Source: JAVBLG01 sp031553655 (GTDB lineage Bacteria > Desulfobacterota > Desulfovibrionia > Desulfovibrionales > Desulfovibrionaceae). From it: a stretch of DNA of 51,645 nucleotides. The DNA lies in contig JAVBLG010000041.1 of NCBI GenBank assembly GCA_031553655.1, positions 1 to 51,645 on the forward strand. The letters run 5' to 3'. A model generated the notes under the pieces. That model worked only from the letters and a program-made list of their open reading frames with translations. It was not told where the DNA came from and made no database searches. Below, piece after piece: positions 33,583 through 41,797 of this stretch; the stretch's first letter is position 1; each line of letters begins with the position of its first letter. The translations under genes were made by a program, and so were the position numbers.

Positions 33583-35055
33583 ATGCTTGCCGCTGTTTTT
33601 CTGCTGCCCCTGATTTCCGGCCTGCTTATCCTGGCTCTGCCCCATACCAGGCTGTGCCGTGGCCTGCTGATCGGTACGGCCGTTGCCCATTTCATCATGA
33701 TTCTGGCCGTTGGGGTTTCTAACCCCGCCCCGGCCCTGTGGGGTATTCTCCATCCCGACAAGCTGGGCATTATTTTCATGACCCTTTCCAGCCTGTTGTT
33801 CCTGGCTGCTTCCTTTTACGGGCTCAATTATCTCAAAGAAGAAGAAAAAGAAGTGCTGAAAAGCGACTTCCAGGGTTCGGAAAGCTTCAGCAACGCCCCG
33901 GAACGTCATTTCACAGCTTGCTTGTGCTTTTTCCTGGCAGCCGTAACCCTGGTCACCGGCACACGAAACACCGGTGTACTGTGGGTGGGCATTGAAATGA
34001 CCACCTTGTCCAGCGCCCCGCTGATTTATTTTCACCGCCACAAGCGCTCGCTGGAAGCCACCTGGAAATATTTGATCATCTGCTCCACAGGCATCGCCCT
34101 GGCTTTGCTTGGAAATATTTTACTTTCCGTGGCCTTTCACCAACCGGGCGCGCCTCTGGACAGTGCCGACTATACCCACATGGCCGCCAGAGCGGCCATG
34201 GCGTCCAAACCCTGGCTCAAGGCCGCCTTTATCTTTCTTTTGGTGGGTTACGGGGTGAAAATGGGCCTGGCCCCCCTGCACAACTGGCTGCCGGACGCCC
34301 ACAGCCAGGCCCCCTCGCTGGTTTCCGCCCTTTTGTCCGGAGCGCTTTTGAATTGCGCTTTTCTCGGCATCCTGCGCGGGCATCAAGTAACACTGGCCGC
34401 CGGGCTGGGAGATTTCAGCGGCGGCCTGCTGATGTTTTTCGGGCTGATGTCCATGGTCTTCGCCGCATTCTTCATTGTGGGGCAAGGGCATTTCAAGCGC
34501 CTGCTGGCTTATTCCAGTGTTGAACACATGGGCATTCTGGCCCTGGCTGTGGGTCTTGGCGGCAGCGCGGTATACGGCGGCATGCTCCATGCCGTGAACC
34601 ATTCCCTGACCAAGTGCATGCTCTTTCTACTGGCAGGTAACATCCAGACCCTGTACCACACCCGCTCCAGCTACGACGCCATAGGCCTGCGTTGGACAAT
34701 GCCGGGCACGGCCGCCCTGTGGGCCGCCGGTTTTCTGGCCATTGCCGGTTCGCCGCCATTCGGCATTTTCATCAGCGAGCTGACCATTCTCAAGGCCATG
34801 CTGACCGAGGGCCGCGCGATTGTGGCCGCCATATATGTAACTTCACTGGCCGTTATTTTCGTAGGCATGTTCATACCGTTCATGCGCATGGTTCAGGGGC
34901 CCAAGCCTCCATCCGTCAAGGGAAAGCTTGACGAAAACATCTTTAATATCGGCCCCTCCCTGGTATTGGTTCTGGCAACTATGTTGCTCGGCCTGTATAT
35001 TCCCGACTGGCTGAACTCATCGCTGCGAAGCGCGGCCGCGCTGATCGGAGGCTGA
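33583..35055 (+). CDS. HyfF-like antiporter-type subunit (Ehr complex)
   Basis: 490-aa NuoM/N-type membrane subunit with about 14 helices. Signatures: NTGVLWVGIEMTTLSSAPLI (about 127-146, conserved Glu), GYGVKMGLAPLHNWLPDAHS (about 223-242, conserved Lys) and LLAYSSVEHMGILAL. It is the second antiporter-like subunit; a third, HyfD-like one is absent, so the membrane arm is smaller than in hydrogenase-4. A charged insert KEEEKEVLKSD lies at about residue 85. Its stop overlaps nothing and the next start is 2 nt on. Confidence 0.9.
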   Translation: MLAAVFLLPLISGLLILALPHTRLCRGLLIGTAVAHFIMILAVGVSNPAPALWGILHPDKLGIIFMTLSSLLFLAASFYGLNYLKEEEKEVLKSDFQGSESFSNAPERHFTACLCFFLAAVTLVTGTRNTGVLWVGIEMTTLSSAPLIYFHRHKRSLEATWKYLIICSTGIALALLGNILLSVAFHQPGAPLDSADYTHMAARAAMASKPWLKAAFIFLLVGYGVKMGLAPLHNWLPDAHSQAPSLVSALLSGALLNCAFLGILRGHQVTLAAGLGDFSGGLLMFFGLMSMVFAAFFIVGQGHFKRLLAYSSVEHMGILALAVGLGGSAVYGGMLHAVNHSLTKCMLFLLAGNIQTLYHTRSSYDAIGLRWTMPGTAALWAAGFLAIAGSPPFGIFISELTILKAMLTEGRAIVAAIYVTSLAVIFVGMFIPFMRMVQGPKPPSVKGKLDENIFNIGPSLVLVLATMLLGLYIPDWLNSSLRSAAALIGG

Positions 35056-35057
35056 TC

Positions 35058-36539
35058 ATGGAATTTAAACATACCGAAGCCGTAAACATCAATGACGTGT
35101 CCCTGTTGAGTTTCGACAGTCTGGCCGCCGATCTTCTGGGGAAAGCGGCCGAAGGCTGGCGCGTAATCGCCTTTTTCGGCCTTCCTGAAGCAGACGGAAA
35201 AACCGGCATAGTCTGCGTAATGGCTCACGACTCCAGGGGAATGCTGTGCGCCATGCGTACGCCTCCTCTTGACGAATTTCCCTCGCTCACCCCGGCCTGC
35301 CCCCAGATGCACTGGTTTGAACGTGAAATTTTTGAACAATGGCAAATAAACCCCTTGGGTCATCCCTGGCTGAAACCAATACGTTTTGCCGCCGAAGGCG
35401 GGCAGGCTCGTCCTCTGCCGGGCGTCACCGACTATTTTCAGGTGAAAGGCCCCTCCATACACGAAGTGGGCGTTGGCCCGGTGCATGCCGGCGTTATTGA
35501 GCCGGGTCATTTCCGTTTTCAATGTTATGGCGAGAATGTGTTGCATTTAGAAATAAGCCTGGGCTACCAGCATCGCGGATTGGAAAAAGCCCTGCCGTTC
35601 TGTTCCCCGGCCCGCGCTCTGCTCATGGCCGAAACCGTCTCAGGCGACAGCACCATAGCTCATGCCACAGCCTGGTGCGCCCTGCGGGAAACCATGCTCG
35701 GCCAGCCGGCCGCCCCGCGCGGGCAGATGCTGCGCCTGATTGCCCTGGAACTGGAACGTCTGGCTAACCACACCGGAGACATGGGCGCTCTGGCCGGAGA
35801 CGTGGGCTTTTTACCCACCATGTCTTACTGCGGCCGCATCAGGGGCGATTATTTGAACATGACCGCGCTGCTCTGCGGCAACCGCTTCGGACGCGGTCTG
35901 GTAAAACCGGGCGGAACCGACCCGCGTCTGGATGTTGACCGCGCTCTGGCCGACGAAATAGCAGAAAAACTCAATGACGCCGCCCGCGATATGCGCGGAG
36001 CCTTCAACCTGGCCTTGGAATCAAGCACCGTGCAAAATCGTTTTTCCGGCACAGGCGTGATTTCCGAAACCGCCGCCAGAGATCTTGGGTTGGTGGGTGT
36101 TGCCGCCAGAGCCAGCAGGCTGAGTATGGACGCCCGGCATGACTTCCCCCTGCCCGGAACGCCGAAAAAAGACGAAGTCGCCATATGCGACACCTGCGAC
36201 GTAATGGCCAGAGCCGAAGTGCGCCGGCAGGACGCTGACGATGCCGTGGACTTCATCAACAGGCACCTTGCCGCCCTGCCGGACGGGCCAACCATAGCCC
36301 CTCAGGAGAATCTTTTGCCGCCCGACACCCTGGCTGTGGCCATAACCGAAGGCTGGCGCGGCGGCGTGGTTCACACGGCCGTAACCGGGCCTTCCGGCAG
36401 TCTGCGGGCCTGTAAAATAATCGACCCGTCATTCCACAACTGGATCGGTCTGGCCATGGCCCTACGCGGCGAGCAAATTTCTGATTTTCCGCTTTGCAAT
36501 AAGAGTTTTAATTTATCGTATTGCGGACATGATTTATAG
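35058..36539 (+). CDS. HyfG-like large subunit without NiFe ligands (Ehr complex)
   Basis: 493 aa, a fusion of a NuoC-like N-terminal part (about 1-140) with a NuoD/hydrogenase-large-subunit-like part (about 150-493). Where NiFe hydrogenases have an RxCGxC motif this protein reads ETVSGDSTIAHATAWC, and near the C-terminus DPSFHNW replaces DPCxxC. Both NiFe cysteine pairs are therefore missing and it cannot carry the hydrogenase site. This identifies the set as an energy-converting hydrogenase-related (Ehr) complex rather than a hydrogenase. The C-terminus ends SFNLSYCGHDL, whose codons also form one arm of a hairpin with downstream DNA. Confidence 0.9.
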   Translation: MEFKHTEAVNINDVSLLSFDSLAADLLGKAAEGWRVIAFFGLPEADGKTGIVCVMAHDSRGMLCAMRTPPLDEFPSLTPACPQMHWFEREIFEQWQINPLGHPWLKPIRFAAEGGQARPLPGVTDYFQVKGPSIHEVGVGPVHAGVIEPGHFRFQCYGENVLHLEISLGYQHRGLEKALPFCSPARALLMAETVSGDSTIAHATAWCALRETMLGQPAAPRGQMLRLIALELERLANHTGDMGALAGDVGFLPTMSYCGRIRGDYLNMTALLCGNRFGRGLVKPGGTDPRLDVDRALADEIAEKLNDAARDMRGAFNLALESSTVQNRFSGTGVISETAARDLGLVGVAARASRLSMDARHDFPLPGTPKKDEVAICDTCDVMARAEVRRQDADDAVDFINRHLAALPDGPTIAPQENLLPPDTLAVAITEGWRGGVVHTAVTGPSGSLRACKIIDPSFHNWIGLAMALRGEQISDFPLCNKSFNLSYCGHDL

Positions 36540-36695
36540 TGAGCGTCAGCGAACGGCAAATCACGTCCGCAGGCTGCCCGTACGTTGATAGGGCAGACCG
36601 AGCGCGCAGCGCTCGTAACTTAGGCGGGAACGCAGTGACTGCCGTACTAAATTCGATGCCGAGCCGCCGTTGAAGGGCGGCGTAGGCCAATAAAC
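36525..36695 (+). repeat. family A structured repeat, full copy (A3) inside the Ehr operon
   Basis: The first arm GCGGACATGATTT covers the last codons of the large-subunit gene and pairs with AAATCACGTCCGC (36558-36570, one mismatch). Hairpin II: CTGCCC/GGGCAG around loop GTACGTTGATA (36574-36596). Hairpin III: CGAGCGC-GCA-GCGCTCG (36599-36615). Then TAACTTAGG, hairpin IV GGCGG/CTGCC (36623-36643) and hairpin V GCCGCC/GGCGGC (36663-36681). It fills most of the 199-nt gap between the G and H/I subunits. Confidence 0.75.
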
Positions 36696-36738
36696 TTCAG
36701 AGCGCAGACAAACCAGAAGTGACAAAAATTGGTGGGAT

Positions 36739-37500
36739 ATGCTTAAAATAATTGCTGAAAGAGTAAAGCAGAAACACCGCACCCTGAGCTACCCCGAGGT
36801 GCTGCCAACGCTTTCCCCGCGCTATCTGGGCAGGCCAACTCTTTCCACCGGCTCCTGCGCTGGATGCGGCGAATGTTTGAATATTTGCCAGGTAGGCGCG
36901 TTGGCCCTGGACGAAGATGCGCAAATCACCTTGGACATGGGCCGCTGCGTGTTTTGCGGAGCCTGCGCCTCGGCCTGTCCGCAGGCTAAAATCAAATTCA
37001 CCGGCGAGCATCGTCTGGCAGCCTTCAAGCGCGAAGACCTTATAGTGCGCGCCGGTGTGGAATCTCCAAAACAAACGCGTGATCCCAAATACGATCTTTT
37101 CCGCCGCTCATTGCGCCTGCGCGAGATAAGCGCCGCCGGTTGCAATGCCTGCGAAGCCGATTGCAATGTGCTGACTACTTTGGTTTTTGACCTACCGCGC
37201 TTCGGCATAGACTTTGTGGCTTCTCCCCGTCATGCCGACGGCGTGGTCATAACCGGCCCCATCAGCGAAAATATGCGCCAAGCCACCCTTGAAACCTTTG
37301 AGGCGGTGCCTGATCCGCGTCTGGTAATCGCCGTGGGCGCTTGCGCCATATCCGGAGGAATTTTTCGTGATCTGCCCGAATGCCACAATGGCGTGGAAGG
37401 CACAAAACTTTCTTTACCTGTGGATTTGTATATTCCAGGTTGCCCGCCCAACCCCTGGACGATCTTGGACGGGCTGTTGAAAATTACCGGAAGAAGTTAA
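36739..37500 (+). CDS. fused ferredoxin-NuoB subunit (HyfH/HyfI-like, Ehr complex)
   Basis: 253 aa. Residues about 37-90 hold two 4Fe-4S motifs, CAGCGECLNICQVG and CVFCGACASACPQA. The rest is NuoB/hydrogenase small-subunit-like with GCNACEADC (about 134), GACAISGG and IPGCPPNP, which bind the cluster nearest the large subunit. HyfH and HyfI are separate genes in hydrogenase-4; here they are fused. It probably brings electrons from a soluble carrier to the large subunit. Start follows GGTGGGAT. The last 17 nt overlap the convergent HMA2-like gene. Confidence 0.88.
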   Translation: MLKIIAERVKQKHRTLSYPEVLPTLSPRYLGRPTLSTGSCAGCGECLNICQVGALALDEDAQITLDMGRCVFCGACASACPQAKIKFTGEHRLAAFKREDLIVRAGVESPKQTRDPKYDLFRRSLRLREISAAGCNACEADCNVLTTLVFDLPRFGIDFVASPRHADGVVITGPISENMRQATLETFEAVPDPRLVIAVGACAISGGIFRDLPECHNGVEGTKLSLPVDLYIPGCPPNPWTILDGLLKITGRS

Positions 37501-37945
37501 GGCCGCCGCGCCGCTTGTACATATGCCCCGCGGTAAGCAGTGCGAACAGCGCCCCAGCCGCCAGATGCAGCCGTCTATTCGCCACGCCGCCCACCAGAGT
37601 GGCGGCCATGGAGCCTGTAAGAAGCAGCATCTCGCTTTTGTGGTTTAATAAAACGGACAAAATACAGCCTTCCGCTTTCTTCCGCCGCTCGCCTTCACCT
37701 ACACATCCATCATCAGATGGAATACCTAACTGCGCCCGAAGAGCCTGCGCGGCCAACATCAGGCTGGCGCGGGGAATTTTACCGGGATCATATTCCACCA
37801 GCAGGCTGCCTGTGCGCGGGTTGGAAATGGTGCTCAAAACCCCGTTCTGGCTTTTGACAAAGGCTTCCACCATGGACATTTTGGCCGAATCTTTCAGCGC
37901 CTCATGGCGCAAACGCACTCGGCCATCTATGAAGCTGGCGATCAT
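37484..37945 (-). CDS. HMA2-domain protein with C-terminal membrane segment
   Basis: 153 aa. Residues 1-75 look like an HMA2-type ferredoxin-fold domain without the metal-binding CxxC (MIASFIDGRVRLRHEAL...ISNPRTGSLLVEYDPGK). A polar loop (about 76-90) and a hydrophobic segment (about 100-135) follow, ending in a basic tail. The string PRTGSLLV (43-50) is repeated almost exactly in the neighbouring ATPase N-terminus (PRTGSLLI, 72-79), so the two share a domain. It is the last gene of the cassette DUF6110-like, P-type ATPase, HMA2. The ATPase stop is 125 nt upstream. Confidence 0.75.
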   Translation of the reverse strand: MIASFIDGRVRLRHEALKDSAKMSMVEAFVKSQNGVLSTISNPRTGSLLVEYDPGKIPRASLMLAAQALRAQLGIPSDDGCVGEGERRKKAEGCILSVLLNHKSEMLLLTGSMAATLVGGVANRRLHLAAGALFALLTAGHMYKRRGGLNFFR

Positions 37946-38070
37946 AAAATTTTCCTTTTCAAATTTATGACATTTTGCTTTTATAGGAAGAGTAAAATAC
38001 TTTTTTCTTAAAAGTGGTTTCCCCCTTCCCCCGCACGGAACAAACCGCAAGAGGGTTCCAGCCCCACAGT

Positions 38071-40368
38071 TCATTCCGTACGGGGGACAGACCCGGCCAA
38101 GGGCGGCAGCAGCGGCTGAATACTGTAAACCGCTATGGCCGAGGTGGCGGCATTATGTAAAAAGGCGGACAAACCCGGCCTTATTATGCCCATAAGACCA
38201 CCAACCAGGAAAATACTGTTCCAAAGCAGGGAGGTGTGGAAATTCCTGCGTACGCGGGCAAGGGCCAGGCGCGAAATTTCCCGCGCTAACAGCAAGCCTT
38301 CCAGGCGTTCGTGCATCAAAACCATGTCAGCCACTTCGCGGGCCATGTCCGCGCCCCCGGCCATGGCTACCCCCACATTGGCGGCCGAAAGCGCGGGAGA
38401 GTCGTTTATGCCGTCGCCCACCATAATAACTTTATGACCGGCCTCGCGTAGCGATTCCACAAAAGAGGCCTTGTCTTCCGGAAGCATGCGGGCGTGGTAT
38501 TCATCTATTCCAGCCTTGGCGGCAATGCTCGCGGCGGTCACTTCGCCGTCGCCGGTGAGCATGATTACCCGCTTTATACCGTCGCGGCGCAGGGCGCGCA
38601 CAATGTCTACGGATTCAGCGCGAATTTCATCTTCAATAAACAAAATACCGGCCAACTCCCCGCCTATGGCCAGATAAAGCGCGCTGCGGCCCTTCGCCGA
38701 CTCAAGTCGCGCCATTTCCTCTTGCTGGGGGGTTATGGCAATTTTTTCATCTTCCAGAATAAAATGCTCGCTACCGATCAACACGCGCTGCCCGCGCCAG
38801 GTGGAAGCTATGCCGTGAGCCACAATGAAATCGACCTTGGCATGTTCCTCGCGATGCCTGAGATTTTCCGCCTCAGCCGCCCGCACCACGGCTAGACCAA
38901 CCGGATGAGCAAAATGCTCTTCAAGGCAGGCCGCCAGACGCAATACCGTGGAACGCTCACGTCCGCCAAATGGGATAACTCCCACAAGAGCGGGCTTGGC
39001 CATGGTGAGGGTGCCGGTTTTGTCAAAAACCACCGTATCGGCATCGGCAAGGGCTTCCATAAATTTGCCGCCTTTGATCAGAATGCCGTGCTCAGCGGCC
39101 TCGCGCATGGCTGTGAACATGGTCAGTGGCGTTGCCAGGCGTATTGCGCAGGAATAGTCTACCAGCAGCACCGATCCGGCCCGCATTGGATCTCTGGTGG
39201 CCGCATATACCGCGCCGCTGAGCAAAAAATTATAGGGCACAATGGAGTCGGCCAGGCGCTCGTAGCGTCCCTGTATGGAGGCTTTGGCGTTTTCCGATTG
39301 CTCAATGGCGCGCAGGATAGAGTGGATTCGCGTATCGCTCCCTACCTTGGAAGCGGCAATGACCAGCTCCCCTTCCTCCAGCACAGTACCGGCATGGACA
39401 AAAGCGCCCTTACCGCGATGAACTGGCATGGATTCGCCGGTTAAAGAGCTTTGGTTGATCATGCCTTCGCCTTCCAAAACTGCGCCGTCCACGGGAAGAA
39501 TGCATCCGGCCCGCACCACAACGGCATCGCCGGGGCGTACACTGGAGAAAGGAACCTGATACTCCACCTCTTTATCGCGCAGCCACACCTGATCGATATT
39601 CAAGGCCAGACTGTCGGCCAGGCTGGCGCGCGATTTCTTGCGCGTCCAGTCCGCCAGATATTCGCCAAGGGCGAAAAAGAATATGATTGATCCCAAAGAA
39701 CGAAAATCGCGTCGCGCCAGGCAAACAAGCAAGGCCGCGCCGTCGAGCACTTCAAGATTAAGCCGCCCACGGAAAAGATTCTTTATCCCGGTCCAGACAT
39801 AGGGCATGGCGCGCGTGGCCGCCATAAAAGCGGTGTAAAGGCGTGGCATGAACATATTCATAATACGCGCGGGAATGGGATTGGCAACATCGCTCCCACT
39901 CTCTCCACCAACCGGCTGCTCAACGGCCAGAGCTCGTGTTTTATCTGTGGCTGACGCCACGCGCACAGCGCATGCGGCCGGAATGTCTTCTTTGTCGCCA
40001 ACTAGAGGGGTTTCCGAAAAATATCGCTCCACAGCTTCCTCAGCGGCTTTTGCATTGCCTTCACAAGCGGCAAGCTCGCCGCCAAAGCCAAAAACGCGCA
40101 AAAGGCGCTCGCGGATTCCACCTTCATAGTAGATGAGCAGACTCCCGGTGCGGGGTGAAACGGTTATGTCCGTTCCGGCCAGAAGGCGCGAGAGGTCGTA
40201 CAAAGCCATTTCCACGGCCGAAGCGGAAAAATGCTGATGACTGGGACGCAAACGCATGCGCCCAGGCAAATCGTGGGCTAAAACGAACTCGAGGCGCGCC
40301 AGAAAAATAAGTGCCGCTATTTCGGCCTGACGCCGGGGCGAAAGTCTGTTGGTTGCTTGTTGTCTCAT
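38071..40368 (-). CDS. P1B-like metal P-type ATPase with YSCA transmembrane motif
   Basis: 765 aa. An HMA2-like N-terminal domain without CxxC (about 25-85) precedes the membrane segments. Actuator TGES is at about 309, phosphorylation site DKTGTLT at about 447, the HP motif of the N domain (EEHFAHPVGLA) at about 483, and hinge GDGINDSPAL at about 650. These mark a heavy-metal P1B pump. The membrane metal motif, normally CPC/SPC/TPC, reads DYSCAIRLATP (Cys about 406), so the substrate differs from copper or zinc classes; Fe, Mn or another ion are options. The Fur-like box upstream of the operon favours an iron link. Confidence 0.9.
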   Translation of the reverse strand: MRQQATNRLSPRRQAEIAALIFLARLEFVLAHDLPGRMRLRPSHQHFSASAVEMALYDLSRLLAGTDITVSPRTGSLLIYYEGGIRERLLRVFGFGGELAACEGNAKAAEEAVERYFSETPLVGDKEDIPAACAVRVASATDKTRALAVEQPVGGESGSDVANPIPARIMNMFMPRLYTAFMAATRAMPYVWTGIKNLFRGRLNLEVLDGAALLVCLARRDFRSLGSIIFFFALGEYLADWTRKKSRASLADSLALNIDQVWLRDKEVEYQVPFSSVRPGDAVVVRAGCILPVDGAVLEGEGMINQSSLTGESMPVHRGKGAFVHAGTVLEEGELVIAASKVGSDTRIHSILRAIEQSENAKASIQGRYERLADSIVPYNFLLSGAVYAATRDPMRAGSVLLVDYSCAIRLATPLTMFTAMREAAEHGILIKGGKFMEALADADTVVFDKTGTLTMAKPALVGVIPFGGRERSTVLRLAACLEEHFAHPVGLAVVRAAEAENLRHREEHAKVDFIVAHGIASTWRGQRVLIGSEHFILEDEKIAITPQQEEMARLESAKGRSALYLAIGGELAGILFIEDEIRAESVDIVRALRRDGIKRVIMLTGDGEVTAASIAAKAGIDEYHARMLPEDKASFVESLREAGHKVIMVGDGINDSPALSAANVGVAMAGGADMAREVADMVLMHERLEGLLLAREISRLALARVRRNFHTSLLWNSIFLVGGLMGIIRPGLSAFLHNAATSAIAVYSIQPLLPPLAGSVPRTE

Positions 40369-40422
40369 GATATTCCGCTAATTGGCTTGTTGAAGAGCTG
40401 CTTGGTAAAATGGCAATAAAGC

Positions 40423-40459
40423 CCGGCCGCCTCCAGAGATAAACTCCTTAAGCGGCCGG
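40423..40459 (-). other. hairpin between DUF6110-like gene and ATPase
   Basis: CCGGCCGC and GCGGCCGG pair over 8 bp with a 21-nt loop, followed on the minus strand by GCTTTATTG. It may lower read-through into the ATPase or mark an RNA processing site. Confidence 0.4.
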
Positions 40460-40474
40460 TTATACAGATTGATA

Positions 40475-40726
40475 TCAGGCTTTGCCTTCGAGCTTGCGTT
40501 TTTCACGCACATCGCGCGCCTCGGCGGCGATATCGTCAAAGTTTTCCTTGGCGGTTTCCGCAAAGGTCGTAGCCTTTTCCTTAAGATCCATGCCGTGGCT
40601 CACAACTGTGGCCATGGTTTTTTTGAAGTCTATGGAGCCGCGCGAGAGCAAAGCCGCGCCAATGGCCCCCACAGCCACGCCCACACCGAGCGCGAGGCCG
40701 TACTTCCAATAATTTCCAGTAGCCAT
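40475..40726 (-). CDS. DUF6110-like small membrane protein
   Basis: 83 aa. One N-terminal glycine-rich membrane helix (YGLALGVGVAVGAIGAALLS, about 8-27) is followed by an amphipathic charged helix rich in Lys/Glu/Ala (about 32-83). The pattern matches the small DUF6110-type proteins encoded beside HMA2-domain P-type ATPases. The start follows an ideal AGGAGG. Role unknown, possibly a pump accessory. It is the first gene behind the Fur-like promoter. Confidence 0.7.
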   Translation of the reverse strand: MATGNYWKYGLALGVGVAVGAIGAALLSRGSIDFKKTMATVVSHGMDLKEKATTFAETAKENFDDIAAEARDVREKRKLEGKA

Positions 40727-40854
40727 AAATCCTCCTTTACCTTGTTGCTCAGGGCTGACGCAAGCGTCTTGAGCCTCCGCGCGAGACACGCCAATCCTGT
40801 TTTGTTGCTTAAAGCAATACAGTCAATTTATATATCAATTATCTTGATGCGGCA

Positions 40855-40886
40855 ATTTTACACAGTTGAAAATGAATGTCAATATC
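40855..40886 (-). promoter_or_regulatory. sigma-70 promoter overlapped by a Fur-like box
   Basis: On the minus strand a -35 TTGACA (40882-40877) and a -10 TAAAAT (40860-40855) are spaced 16 nt apart. GAAAATGAATGTCAATATC (40868-40886, plus-strand reading) fits the 19-bp Fur consensus at 14 positions and covers the -35. Just downstream, ATCAA-ttatc-TTGAT (40834-40848) is a second small dyad. The rest of the roughly 300-nt divergent gap (40727-41022) shows no other clear feature. Confidence 0.55.
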
Positions 40887-41022
40887 GTCTTTATAAAAAT
40901 TATGGACATTCCCGCTTTTATATGCATACCTTTGCCAGGAGCTGTCCGGTCCATTTATGAGAATGTCAAAAAAGACCGGTTCGTTCCGCTACATTGCCAC
41001 CCTTTCGCCTTGAGGTGACGAA

Positions 41023-41796
41023 ATGAAAAAACCCATTATTTTCAAATTATGCGTATTCATGGTGGCATGCCTGTTGCCTGCCGCCCCCTTGCGCGCCGAG
41101 GAAATAAAATTGTGCGTACCGAACAATTACGCGCCATACAGCTCCCTGGACAAAAACAACAATTATGTCGGCTTTGACATCGAATTGTGGAAAGCAATGA
41201 AGGTGGAAACGCCCTATCGCTACGTGCCTGTGGACTTTCCTTCCGGCATTGCCGGGCTTGAAGATGAAAGCTGCGACATTTTTCTGACCAATCTCAGCAT
41301 TACCAAAGAACGGGCCAGACGAATCGATTTCAGCAAACCGTACCTGCAATCGGGGCTGGCCGTTATGGTGTTGAAAGATAATGATAAAATAAACAGCGTT
41401 GCGGATTTGGACAAAAAAGTCATTGCCGTATCCAACGGCACCACCGGCGATGCCTACGTTAGCAAGAACATTAAGGCCGAAGCCATCATGGCTGTAACCG
41501 GCGACGAGCAAAGCATACTGGACTTGCTGATGGACGGGCAGGCTGACGCCATTGTGCATGACTTGCCCATTTTGCAATATCTTGAACAGACGACGGGAAA
41601 GGGCCATGTGCGCATACTGGATACGCTGCTGGCGGAAGAAGAATATGCCTTTGGCTTTCCCAAAGGCAGCCCTTTGAAGCATTTGGTGGATATGAAAATA
41701 AGCGAACTCAGGGCCAACGGCACTGTTGACCGTATTTACAAAAGCATTTTCACCAGAGTTATTTCGATGAAATCAGATAGTTCCGCCACAAAATGA
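41023..41796 (+). CDS. family 3 amino-acid-type solute-binding protein
   Basis: 257 aa with a signal peptide (cleavage probably after LRAEE-preceding Ala, about residue 25). The fold markers of SBP_bac_3 are present: CVPNNYAPYSSLD, VGFDIELWKAM, then ITKERARRIDFSKPY. It should bind an amino acid or similar small acid in the periplasm. No permease or ATPase gene lies beside it, so it is an orphan receptor for a distant ABC transporter or a sensor. Start follows GAGGTGA. Its stop is 1 nt from the end of the convergent outer-membrane factor gene. Confidence 0.88.
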   Translation: MKKPIIFKLCVFMVACLLPAAPLRAEEIKLCVPNNYAPYSSLDKNNNYVGFDIELWKAMKVETPYRYVPVDFPSGIAGLEDESCDIFLTNLSITKERARRIDFSKPYLQSGLAVMVLKDNDKINSVADLDKKVIAVSNGTTGDAYVSKNIKAEAIMAVTGDEQSILDLLMDGQADAIVHDLPILQYLEQTTGKGHVRILDTLLAEEEYAFGFPKGSPLKHLVDMKISELRANGTVDRIYKSIFTRVISMKSDSSATK

Positions 41797-41797
41797 T

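Noticed and set aside
31127..40924. An 18-bp identical string CATTCCCGCTTTTATATG inside the HyfB-like gene and in the gap before the solute-binding protein
   Set aside because: One copy is plain coding sequence with the right frame and the flanks differ at once; most likely coincidence.
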